Assembly (NCBI GenBank): GCA_003136415.1 | Contig: PLEI01000052.1 | Location: 1 to 41,544 of the forward strand | Origin: Acidimicrobiaceae bacterium | GTDB taxonomy: Bacteria > Actinomycetota > Acidimicrobiia > Acidimicrobiales > RAAP-2 | Length of the DNA stretch: 41,544 bases | Reading direction: 5' to 3' | Shown here: piece by piece, positions 28,249 to 36,739 of the stretch | How the letters are laid out: each line of letters starts with the position of its first letter | Numbering within the stretch: position 1 is the stretch's first letter | Notes under the pieces: model-generated | What the model was told of the DNA's origin: nothing | The model's database searches: none | What the model saw: only the letters and a program-made list of their open reading frames with translations | Position numbers and translations under genes: made by a program

Positions 28249-29309
28249 TCACGCTCGACGACGTCCTGGCACTGGTGGCGGTCGACTCGGTCAGTCGCAA
28301 CGAGCGCGCGCTGGCGACTCTGGTGCACGAGCGGCTTCTCGCGAACCCCGCGCTCGACGTGGAACGAATTGGCGACAACGTCATTGCTCGCACGTCGGGA
28401 CATCACGCTACGAGACTCTTGGTGGCGGGACATCTCGACACCGTCCCCGGGGACGCCTCTGCGGCCCGAATTGAGGGCGACGTGTTGCACGGACTCGGGG
28501 CGTGCGATATGAAGGGGTCACTCGCGGGGATGCTGGACTTGGCCCTCGACCCGACGCCGCGACCGGTCGAAGTGACGTGGGTCTTTTACGCGCGAGAGGA
28601 GATTGCGCGAGCGGAGTCGGGTTTGCTCGAAATCGGTGAACTGCGTCCCGACCTCTTGGTGGCGGACGCGGCGGTACTCGCCGAGCCCACCGGTGATCGA
28701 GTCGAAGCCGGATGTCAGGGAACGCTACGCATTCGGGTCGTACTCAAGGGCGTTCGCGCCCATACCGCGCGGCCCTTCACTGGTCGCAACGCCATTCATC
28801 GCCTGGGCGACCTCCTCAGCTTCGTGGCACTCTACGAGCCTCGTGACGTACGACTCGACGGTGTTGTGTTCACCGAGCAGCTTCAGGCGGTCAGTATCGA
28901 AGGAGGAGTGGCGCCCAACGTGGTGCCCGACTCAGCCTCGTGCGTTCTCAACCATCGGGTCGCACCGGACCGCTCAAGCGACGAGGCAGTCGCGTGGCTG
29001 CGTGACTTCCTCGGCGAGCTCGTGTGCGATGACGACGTTCTCGAGGTGATCGATTGGGCGCCGTCAGCAACCCCGGAGTTGGGCAACGTCCACTTGGCGC
29101 GTCTGGTGTCGTTGTCGGCGACACCACCGCGCGCCAAAGTGGGATGGACTGACGTGTCGACGTTTCGCGCGCTCGGGGTGCCGGCGACGAACTTTGGGGC
29201 AGGCGATCCCCTGTTGGCTCACCGCAGCGACGAGATGGTGACCCTTGTTGAGGTGCGACACTTCGTCGCCGTTATGAACGCGTGGCTCAACTCACCACCC
29301 TCGAGGTGA
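28245..29309 (+). CDS. dapE: Succinyl-diaminopimelate desuccinylase (M20 family)
   Basis: GTG 28245 overlapping dapD stop; LLVAGHLDTVPGD, GLGACDMKGSLAGML, FYAREEIARAESGL. Confidence 0.88.
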   Translation: MITLDDVLALVAVDSVSRNERALATLVHERLLANPALDVERIGDNVIARTSGHHATRLLVAGHLDTVPGDASAARIEGDVLHGLGACDMKGSLAGMLDLALDPTPRPVEVTWVFYAREEIARAESGLLEIGELRPDLLVADAAVLAEPTGDRVEAGCQGTLRIRVVLKGVRAHTARPFTGRNAIHRLGDLLSFVALYEPRDVRLDGVVFTEQLQAVSIEGGVAPNVVPDSASCVLNHRVAPDRSSDEAVAWLRDFLGELVCDDDVLEVIDWAPSATPELGNVHLARLVSLSATPPRAKVGWTDVSTFRALGVPATNFGAGDPLLAHRSDEMVTLVEVRHFVAVMNAWLNSPPSR

Positions 29310-29522
29310 TTCGTCGTCGAGTGCCCTAGCAACTCGACGCTGCGTGGGACGAACGATTGACATGCGGCAATCCCTTATCCGGACTGACGATGTACCAAGT
29401 CCATAAGTTCGCGGTCGAACCGCGGTGGCACGGTGCGAACCCCAACGACTTGGTGCCGTCGTCGAGTGAAAGTACCCCTCCATCAGTTCTTTTGCCCACT
29501 GGGTCGCCACTCGTGACGATTC

Positions 29523-29552
29523 TGTTAATAGTCGGTGTCGCTTTTGTTAATA
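29523..29552 (+). repeat. Direct repeat TGTTAATA x2, 22 bp apart, upstream of livJ-like gene
   Basis: TGTTAATA at 29523-29530 and 29545-29552. Confidence 0.5.
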
Positions 29553-29627
29553 CCAGCTGTCGAAGCAAAGTCAGGTGCTACTTTAAGAGAACGGCAAATG
29601 CCGAAAGCTGTTCCGAGAGGGGAAAGA

Positions 29628-30863
29628 ATGAAGTTAGGTATGAGAAATCTCGGGATTGTCGCCTCCGCGGGCGCCATGATCGTCTCGACCGGCTTTGTGC
29701 TCACGACGTCGGCTGCCAACGCCGCGTCGAGCAAATTGCCGACTTATGAGATTGGTTACGAGGGTCCGTTGTCAAACGGAAACGCGGCAACTGGTTTGTA
29801 CGAGGAGTACGGTACCGACTTGGCGGCGAAGCAGTGGAATGCCAATCCGAAGCGTCACTTCAACGTCCGCATCGTCCCCGGTGACGACCAGGGTGACCCG
29901 AACATTGCTCCCCAGGTGGCCACGGGCTTCGTGCTCAACCCGGCGATCAAGGCGGTCGTGGGACCGGCGTTCTCGGGTGCGACCATCGCCGGCATCAACA
30001 TCTACGGTGCCAACCACATGGCTGAAGTGAGTCCGTCGGCGACGCGAGTGTCCATCACTGTGCACGACAAAACTGCGGCCAAGGGATCACAGGGACCGTA
30101 CAACAAGTACCACAACTTCTTCCGCGTCGTTGCTAATGACGGCGTCCAGGGTCCGGCCGATGGCGCGTACCTGGCGAAGGTTGTGAAGACTGGCAAGATT
30201 CTGGTGGTGTCGGACACCTCGACCTACGGTCAGGGCCTGGCTCAACAGGTATACAACGCCATTCCGGCCGCGCGTCGTGCGGGTTCGATTTTGAACCTTC
30301 CGTACTCCAACGCGTGCACTACGGGTGGCACTGGTACCAGTGACTTGATTTCCTCGAGCCTGACGGCGGGAGTTTCAGCCGTCTTCTACGGTGGTTACTA
30401 CTGTGACTTCTCGCAGGTGATCGATGGTCTCCGCACGACTGACAGCTTCACCGGTACGATCATGTCGGGTGACGGATCTGACGAGCCCCAGTCAATCTCT
30501 GGTGTGAAGAGCGCCCAGGCTGACTTCGCGCACCCGGTGTTGCTGACCTGTGCGTGCTCGAACTCCGCTTCCGCCTCGTGGAACGCCGCGTACAAGAAGA
30601 TTGCCAAGGAAGCTCCCGGCCCCTACGCTGCTGAGTCCTACGACGCGACGAACCTGATCTTGAAGGTGATGCAGGGTCTGAAGTCAGTGACCCGCACCAA
30701 CATCGTCAAGGGTATCGCCAAGGTCAGCTACAAGGGAATCACCAAGACAATCAAGTTCAACGCTGCTGGTGACGTTGCGGGTACCGCAATCTTCGCTAAC
30801 CAGGTGAAGGGTTCGGGCTCTGGAGCCTCGGGCTACAAGATTGTTCAGTTGGGCCTCGAGTAG
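29628..30863 (+). CDS. Branched-chain amino-acid ABC transporter substrate-binding protein
   Basis: SD gagagggg; signal peptide; EIGYEGPLSNGNAATGLYEEYGTDLAAKQWN...AVVGPAFSGATIAGINIYGANHMAEVSPSAT; followed by livHMGF-like genes. Confidence 0.88.
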   Translation: MKLGMRNLGIVASAGAMIVSTGFVLTTSAANAASSKLPTYEIGYEGPLSNGNAATGLYEEYGTDLAAKQWNANPKRHFNVRIVPGDDQGDPNIAPQVATGFVLNPAIKAVVGPAFSGATIAGINIYGANHMAEVSPSATRVSITVHDKTAAKGSQGPYNKYHNFFRVVANDGVQGPADGAYLAKVVKTGKILVVSDTSTYGQGLAQQVYNAIPAARRAGSILNLPYSNACTTGGTGTSDLISSSLTAGVSAVFYGGYYCDFSQVIDGLRTTDSFTGTIMSGDGSDEPQSISGVKSAQADFAHPVLLTCACSNSASASWNAAYKKIAKEAPGPYAAESYDATNLILKVMQGLKSVTRTNIVKGIAKVSYKGITKTIKFNAAGDVAGTAIFANQVKGSGSGASGYKIVQLGLE

Positions 30864-30882
30864 TTAAACGGCCTCAAGAATT

Positions 30883-30926
30883 CAATCAAGAAGCCGGCTG
30901 CGTTACCGCAGCCGGCTTCTTGATTG
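30883..30926 (+). terminator. 20-bp perfect hairpin between livJ-like and livH-like genes
   Basis: CAATCAAGAAGCCGGCTGCG-TTAC-CGCAGCCGGCTTCTTGATTG. Confidence 0.75.
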
Positions 30927-30981
30927 GACTACTGTTCTCTACTTAGTGGTCACGGTCACGTGACAACAAGCAAGGGGTGGC

Positions 30982-31893
30982 ATGTCGAGTTACATCGCGG
31001 CAGGTTTGTTCGCCGGCCTTATTTATTCGATGGTTGCCCTAGGATACACCTTGGTGTACGGAGTACTTCGTCTCATCAACTTCGCTCACTCGGAGGTTCT
31101 GATGAGCGGAGGCTTTGCGGGTTATTTCTTCCTGCACTACTTCATGAAGTCCAACAATGAGCCCACCGGGACTCGAGTTCTGCTCCTGATTGGAGCTCTG
31201 GTTGCCAGTGGTGCGGCGGGTGCGGTGGTCGCCATGTTGGTCGAGCGTTTCGCCTACCGGCCCCTGCGTCGGCGTAATGCCCCTAAGTTGACCTATCTGA
31301 TTTCGGCGATTGGTGCCTCTTATTTTCTTTTGAATTTCGCGGGCAAGGAATTCGGTCGCAACCCCATTTCTCCTCCATCGCCCATATCGGCCACTTTGCA
31401 GTGGAATATTCTCGGCACCCAGGTGTCGCTGTTTGACGTCGTCTTGTTGATAGTGACCCTGGTCCTGTTCTTCGGCGTCAACGTGCTGGTCAACAAGTCC
31501 AAAGTCGGCCGCAGTATCCGTGCCGTGGCCCAAGACCAGGAGACCGCGACGTTGATGGGCGTGAACGTCAACTCCACCATTGCCGCCACCTTCGCCATTG
31601 GCGGCTTTATGGGAGGTATCGCGGGTCTCTTCGTGGGTATGAGTTCGGTCGTTGACTACAACATGGGTTTCACCCCGGCCCTACTCGCATTCACCGCCGC
31701 CGTCCTGGGCGGCATTGGCAATATCCGCGGCGCAATGGTCGGTGGCGTGGTCCTGGGAATCTGCATGTACGTGCCGATCTACTGGATTGGACAGCCCTAC
31801 TACGAGCCGGTGATCGGTTTCTCGATCCTGGTCCTGGTTCTTCTCGTGAAACCCACCGGCCTGTTTGGTGAAAGCCTGGGGAGGTCCGCGTGA
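30982..31893 (+). CDS. livH: Branched-chain amino-acid ABC transporter permease (LivH type)
   Basis: SSYIAAGLFAGLIYSMVALGYTLVYGVLRLINFAHSEVLMSGGF. Confidence 0.9.
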   Translation: MSSYIAAGLFAGLIYSMVALGYTLVYGVLRLINFAHSEVLMSGGFAGYFFLHYFMKSNNEPTGTRVLLLIGALVASGAAGAVVAMLVERFAYRPLRRRNAPKLTYLISAIGASYFLLNFAGKEFGRNPISPPSPISATLQWNILGTQVSLFDVVLLIVTLVLFFGVNVLVNKSKVGRSIRAVAQDQETATLMGVNVNSTIAATFAIGGFMGGIAGLFVGMSSVVDYNMGFTPALLAFTAAVLGGIGNIRGAMVGGVVLGICMYVPIYWIGQPYYEPVIGFSILVLVLLVKPTGLFGESLGRSA

Positions 31894-33737
31894 GCGTCGA
31901 CGAGCCACGTCGCACGCATTTCAACAAGGAGGATGTTCGCCTGGCCGCCACCTGCGTGGCAAGTGGACTGCTTCTCGCCGTGATGACCGGTCCGGCGGGT
32001 AACCCGGAGTCACCTCTTGAAGCCGCTCGGCTGTCCCTGTTCACCGGCCACGTGTGGGGATTCCTCCTCTTTGGCATCGTCGTGGCGGTTATCAGCGTCT
32101 TTCGGCGCAAGGTGCGAAATGGCGAGTGGCAGTCGTCGCGGGCGGTGCCCCGGCGTTCGATGAAGGCCTACTTCGGTGATTTCCTGGCGTCGATGAGCAC
32201 TTCGTGGTGGGTGGCCTTCTTCGCGTTGGCTGTCCTCCTCGCGCTGGCGATCGCCGACTTCACTGGTCCCTACGTCCCTGGCAAGTTGTCGTTCGTTCAA
32301 CTCTTCACTCAGCTGCACGACACGAGGACGTACGGCTACATCGGGTTCCTCTGGTGGATTATCAACAGCATCCGCCTGCGTCGCTCGGTCCACGCGCGTC
32401 ACGGCGTGCTACCAGGATTCATGAAGACGCCCGTGTTTCGGATACTGGCGAGTGCGTTCGGGGGCTTCATTTTCGCATTCTGCGCGGACCCCTGGTTGCC
32501 CGAGCGATTTTCGTTCTCGTACTTCAAGTTCGGTGGCGGATCGACCACGGCGTTCTTGTCACACCTGCCAACGTGGCTCTGGACGGCGTGCGGATTGCTG
32601 TTGGGTGTGCGTGCCGTGCTGGGCGAGCGCAATAAGACGGTCCACGCCAACCGCCTTCGTGCGCGCCAATTCGCGGTGAGTTCTAACACCAGCATCGCCC
32701 TCTACGGCATTGGTCTGTTCGCGGCGTTCGAGGCGCCCAAATTCCTCTCGCCGTTCTGGCAAGAGGCCATCTTCCAGCAAATCGGCATCTTTTGTTTCTT
32801 GGCCATTGGCCTCAACATCGTCGTTGGATTCGCCGGACTGCTCGACCTCGGTTACGTCGCGTTCTACGCCATCGGCGCCTACGTGAACGCATACTTCAGT
32901 GGTGCGCTGCCCATCCAGCCACCCTTCATCCTTAATCCGTTCTTGTCGATTCCGGTGGCGATTCTCGTGGCCATGACCGCTGGGGTGTTGCTAGGACTGC
33001 CCACGCTACGTTTGCGAGGCGACTACCTGGCGATCGTGACACTGGGCTTCGGTGAGATCGTCTACGTTCTCGCCAATAATCTTCAGAACTTGACCGGTGG
33101 GGCCGGTGGCTCAGGTGTCATTGGTAACTTCTCGATCAACGTTCCACTCGTGCACCTCTCCTTGAACGGGCAGGCGTTGGGTCAGGACCTCGACTTTTAT
33201 TATTTGCTCCTTGCGTTCATGATTCCCATTTTGATCCTTTTCACGTCGCTCAATAATTCCAAAGTGGGCCGATCGTGGGCGGCCATTAGAGAAGACGAAG
33301 TGGCCGCGGCGTCGTTGGGTATCAATGGCCTGAAGTACAAGGTGATGGCCTTCGCTATTGGCGCCTCGACGTCGGGAGTCGCGGGAGTACTTTCCTCGGT
33401 GAAGCAGGGAATTCTCTTTCCCTCGAACTTCGCCCTTCAAGTCTCGATCACCGTATTGGTGTTGGTGATCTTCGGAGGGATGGGTTCGATCACGGGGGTC
33501 TTGATTGGTTCAGCGGTGATTGGGTGGTTGCTGCAATTCCTCTTGTTCCACTCCTTCATTGACTATCAGGACGCGGACAAGTACATGTATATCGGCGCCC
33601 TGTTGATCCTGACGATGATTTTCCGGCCGCAGGGTATTTGGCCCGCGAAACGACGGGCCCGTGAGTTTCACGATGCCGAGATCGGTCTGGGGACGGCGGA
33701 CGCCGTCGGTGAGCCTGCGGAAGGGCCATTGGCATGA
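31890..33737 (+). CDS. livM: Branched-chain amino-acid ABC transporter permease (LivM type) with about 270-aa N-terminal membrane extension
   Basis: C-terminal half: GLNIVVGFAGLLDLGYVAFYAIGAYVNAYF, TLRLRGDYLAIVTLGFGEIVYVLANNLQNLTGGAGG; N-terminal half is extra hydrophobic sequence. Confidence 0.88.
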   Translation: MSVDEPRRTHFNKEDVRLAATCVASGLLLAVMTGPAGNPESPLEAARLSLFTGHVWGFLLFGIVVAVISVFRRKVRNGEWQSSRAVPRRSMKAYFGDFLASMSTSWWVAFFALAVLLALAIADFTGPYVPGKLSFVQLFTQLHDTRTYGYIGFLWWIINSIRLRRSVHARHGVLPGFMKTPVFRILASAFGGFIFAFCADPWLPERFSFSYFKFGGGSTTAFLSHLPTWLWTACGLLLGVRAVLGERNKTVHANRLRARQFAVSSNTSIALYGIGLFAAFEAPKFLSPFWQEAIFQQIGIFCFLAIGLNIVVGFAGLLDLGYVAFYAIGAYVNAYFSGALPIQPPFILNPFLSIPVAILVAMTAGVLLGLPTLRLRGDYLAIVTLGFGEIVYVLANNLQNLTGGAGGSGVIGNFSINVPLVHLSLNGQALGQDLDFYYLLLAFMIPILILFTSLNNSKVGRSWAAIREDEVAAASLGINGLKYKVMAFAIGASTSGVAGVLSSVKQGILFPSNFALQVSITVLVLVIFGGMGSITGVLIGSAVIGWLLQFLLFHSFIDYQDADKYMYIGALLILTMIFRPQGIWPAKRRAREFHDAEIGLGTADAVGEPAEGPLA

Positions 33738-34546
33738 GTGAGGACCTGATTTTCGACGTCAAGAACGTGACACTGCGTTTTGGCGGTGTGACCTCGCTCA
33801 ATGACGTCACCCTCGAGCACCGTCGCGGCGAGATCCTGGCGGTCATCGGTCCCAACGGGGCGGGCAAGACGTCGTTGTTCAACTCGCTGACTGGCGTGTA
33901 CCAGCCCCAAAAGGGCACCATCGACTTTAATTCGGCGCGCAACGGTTCCTCAGCCATCATCGGCAAGATGCCGCACTCCGTCGCCCGGCTCGGCATTGCG
34001 CGAACGTTCCAGGCCAGTCGCCTGTTTAACGCACTCACGACGTTCGAGAACATCAAGGTCGGAGTGGAGTCGGGTCAGAAGACCGGGCCCATCGGTGCGA
34101 TGTTGAGGCTTCCGCGCACCCGTCACGAAGAGAACGCGTCGGACGAACGCGCCCTCGAGCTCTTGGAGTTTGTGGGACTGGAACATCGACTCAATACCAT
34201 GGCCGACTCGTTGCCTTACGGTGACCGACGCCGACTGGAGATTGCCCGCGCCCTAGGAACGAACCCCGAAGTCTTGCTGCTCGACGAGCCCGCCGCGGGC
34301 ACCAACCCGGTGGAGAAGCAGGAGTTGACCAATTTGATTCGCAAGATCGGTCGCGATTTCGGAATATCGGTCCTGCTGATCGAGCACGACATGCGTTTGG
34401 TGATGGCCCTGGCCGAGCGTCTCTACGTGTTGAACTTCGGATCGGTCATCGCCCAGGGAACTCCCGATGAGATTCGCGCCAATCCTACGGTGATCGATGC
34501 GTACTTGGGTTCAACTGGCCCCGACGCCGCGAAGGAGAGTCACTGA
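33734..34546 (+). CDS. livG: Branched-chain amino-acid ABC transporter ATP-binding protein (LivG type)
   Basis: VIGPNGAGKTSLFNSLTGVYQPQKG, LPYGDRRRLEIARALGTNPEVLLLDEPAAGTNPVEK. Confidence 0.93.
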   Translation: MSEDLIFDVKNVTLRFGGVTSLNDVTLEHRRGEILAVIGPNGAGKTSLFNSLTGVYQPQKGTIDFNSARNGSSAIIGKMPHSVARLGIARTFQASRLFNALTTFENIKVGVESGQKTGPIGAMLRLPRTRHEENASDERALELLEFVGLEHRLNTMADSLPYGDRRRLEIARALGTNPEVLLLDEPAAGTNPVEKQELTNLIRKIGRDFGISVLLIEHDMRLVMALAERLYVLNFGSVIAQGTPDEIRANPTVIDAYLGSTGPDAAKESH

Positions 34547-35253
34547 TGCTCAAGGTCGAAAGCGCGGTCGTACGTTACGGCCAGATCACCGCCCTGCACG
34601 GCGTGTCCTTTGAGGTCGATCAGGGTGAGATTGTCACTTTGCTCGGCGCCAACGGGGCGGGCAAGACCACGACGCTGCGCATGCTGTCGGGACTGCACAC
34701 CCCGGCGTCGGGCGTGATCTCCTTTGAGGGTCGCGACATCACCAAGGTTCCGGCTCATCAATTTGCCAACATGGGCATCAGCCACGTTCCCGAGGGTCGA
34801 CGAATCTTTTCGGTGATGTCGGTTGAAGAAAATCTTGACATGGGTGCCTTCGGCCGCAAGGACAACTACGACGACGACATGGAACGCGTCTACACGATGT
34901 TTCCCCTCTTGAAGGACCGCCGCAAGCAATTGGGCGGCAACCTGTCCGGTGGCGAACAGCAGATGCTGGCGATTGGTCGCGCACTCATGTCGCGTCCGCG
35001 CTTACTGTTGCTGGACGAACCATCGATGGGTCTGGCGCCCATGATTATCGACCAGATCTTTCGCATCATTGGAGAAATTCGCGAAAGCGGCACGACGGTG
35101 CTCGTGGTAGAGCAAAACGCCGCACAGGCCTTGAGATTGGCCGATCGTGGCTACGTCATGGAGAACGGTCGGATCGCCTTTACCGACGAAGCATCGGCCC
35201 TCTTGGATGACCCTCGCGTTCGCGCCGTGTACCTGGGCGAGACGATCGACTAA
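34546..35253 (+). CDS. livF: Branched-chain amino-acid ABC transporter ATP-binding protein (LivF type)
   Basis: [56 protein letters not shown]. Confidence 0.93.
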   Translation: MLKVESAVVRYGQITALHGVSFEVDQGEIVTLLGANGAGKTTTLRMLSGLHTPASGVISFEGRDITKVPAHQFANMGISHVPEGRRIFSVMSVEENLDMGAFGRKDNYDDDMERVYTMFPLLKDRRKQLGGNLSGGEQQMLAIGRALMSRPRLLLLDEPSMGLAPMIIDQIFRIIGEIRESGTTVLVVEQNAAQALRLADRGYVMENGRIAFTDEASALLDDPRVRAVYLGETID

Positions 35254-35897
35254 TTCGAAGTCTTGTAGCTTCGTAGTACCGACACGACTCGACCGAAGAG
35301 GACCACGTCGGCGGCGTCGAATTCCAGTGGCTCCATGGCGGAATTCTCGGGCTTCAGTACCACCCGGGAACCCTGTGGGTAGTATCGCTTAATTGTTGCT
35401 TCATTGTCAGGAATACCCGCGACCACGATCTCGCCCTTTTGCGCGGTGGCATCTCGTTGTACGACGACGTAGTCGCCGGGGAGGATGCCCGCCTCGATCA
35501 TCGATTCTCCGCGAACCTGCAGGACAAAACTCTCTCCTCGACCGGCGAACTGCTCGGGAAGCGACATGAACTCGTGATGGTTCTCGGCGGCGATGACCCC
35601 CGTACCCGCCGCTACGTCCCCCACGAAGGGAATCTGACGAATGGTCGTGACGCTCGCATCCGGAATTGAAGTGTCGGCGTCGAGGCGGACGGTGAGGGTT
35701 CGCGGCTGCTTCGGATTGCTTTCGATGTAGCCGGCCTTTTTGAGGACTTCGATGTGGTTGGCGACGGTCGCGGGGGCGTTGAGGCCGACGTGGGCCGCGA
35801 TTTCTCTGATCGTGGGAGGAAAGTTACGCTCGCGTTGGCAGGTGACGATGTACTCAAGGATCTTGCGTCGCATCGGGGTAAGTACTTCGGCCATCAT
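35250..35897 (-). CDS. lexA: LexA SOS repressor
   Basis: MMAEVLTPMRRKILEYIVTCQRERNFPPTIREIAAHVGLNAPATVANHIEVLKKAGYI; cleavage-site AAGTGV, catalytic GESMIEAGILPGDYVVV and QKGEIVVA; upstream GGAGG and LexA box. ORF-track start (35951) would include the operator. Confidence 0.95.
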   Translation of the reverse strand: MMAEVLTPMRRKILEYIVTCQRERNFPPTIREIAAHVGLNAPATVANHIEVLKKAGYIESNPKQPRTLTVRLDADTSIPDASVTTIRQIPFVGDVAAGTGVIAAENHHEFMSLPEQFAGRGESFVLQVRGESMIEAGILPGDYVVVQRDATAQKGEIVVAGIPDNEATIKRYYPQGSRVVLKPENSAMEPLEFDAADVVLFGRVVSVLRSYKTSN

Positions 35898-35907
35898 TCC
35901 TCCATCA

Positions 35908-35921
35908 CGAACAGTTGTTCG
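35908..35921 (-). promoter_or_regulatory. LexA box (autoregulatory) in lexA promoter
   Basis: CGAACAGTTGTTCG (+ strand), perfect CGAAC-N4-GTTCG. Confidence 0.9.
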
Positions 35922-35922
35922 T

Positions 35923-35951
35923 ATGTTAGGGCAGAATGCGTGCTCTGGCAA
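35923..35951 (-). promoter_or_regulatory. lexA promoter
   Basis: Minus strand TTGCCA (35951-35946) - 17 nt - TAACAT (35928-35923). Confidence 0.65.
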
Positions 35952-35962
35952 ACACCTGTTCG
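35949..35962 (+). promoter_or_regulatory. LexA box upstream of MoxR/VWA operon
   Basis: CAAACACCTGTTCG, one mismatch to CGAAC-N4-GTTCG; core identical to the box at 38101. Confidence 0.75.
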
Positions 35963-36010
35963 TCTTTTTTTCAGATGATGCCCGACAGTTGGGACTCCCG
36001 AGGAGGCGCG

Positions 36011-36739
36011 ATGACCGAGAAGGAAATGCCGATAGGGGAATGCTGGAGCGACGTGACTGACGTCTTGGCGGCGGGTGTTGGCCGAATCCTCCTCTACGGA
36101 CCCCCAGGCACCGGCAAGACGTACGCAGCGCTCAAGCTCGGCCTCATCAAGGGGATCTCGGAGCGTCTGGTCTGCACCGAGGACCTGACAACGGGCGAGA
36201 TTACTGGCACGTGGATGCCCGCGGGTGCCGGCAAATGGGAATGGCGCGAAGGTCCGGCCATTCGAGCGTGGAAGAGCAATGCCGGGCGCGGTGGACGACT
36301 GGTGGTGGACGAAGTCGACCGTGCGTCGGGTGACGCTCTCAGTACCTTGCTCGCAATCACGGACTCCGCCGACTCAGCGCGATGGCGCAATCCCGAGACG
36401 GGCCAGTGGGTGAAACCCGGACCCGATTTCTCGGTGGTGATGACCACGAATATCGAGGACCTGGAGGATATTCCCCTGGCGTTACGTGACCGATTTCCGG
36501 TGTCGATTCGCATCGACCGACCTCATCCCAACGCGGTGACTTCATTGAGCGACGACTTGAAGGAACCTGCGTTGCACGGGTCGGTCGGAGACTCCAACCG
36601 GCGAGTGTCGTTGCGAAGCTTCTACGCCTTTGATCAATTGCGCTCGCACTTAGGGGCACCTCGGGCGGCCCGTTTACTCTTCGGCGAGACCGCCGGCCAA
36701 GCCATCCTTGACGCGCTGTCCATTGGGTCCCTGGAGTGA
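36011..36739 (+). CDS. MoxR-type AAA+ ATPase
   Basis: SD gaggagg then ATG 36011; Walker A GPPGTGKT, Walker B RLVVDEVDR, sensor-1 VVMTTN, Arg-finger-like ALRDRFPVSI. Confidence 0.88.
   Translation: MTEKEMPIGECWSDVTDVLAAGVGRILLYGPPGTGKTYAALKLGLIKGISERLVCTEDLTTGEITGTWMPAGAGKWEWREGPAIRAWKSNAGRGGRLVVDEVDRASGDALSTLLAITDSADSARWRNPETGQWVKPGPDFSVVMTTNIEDLEDIPLALRDRFPVSIRIDRPHPNAVTSLSDDLKEPALHGSVGDSNRRVSLRSFYAFDQLRSHLGAPRAARLLFGETAGQAILDALSIGSLE

Noticed and set aside
29357-29749. 130-aa plus-strand ORF before the liv binding protein
   Set aside because: Overlaps the binding-protein start out of frame, no domain, no convincing SD; region is better explained as regulatory spacer.
35936-36010. ORF-track N-terminal extension of the MoxR gene (MRALANTCSSFFQ...)
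   Set aside because: Would translate the LexA box; ATG 36011 is preceded by GAGGAGG at good spacing.
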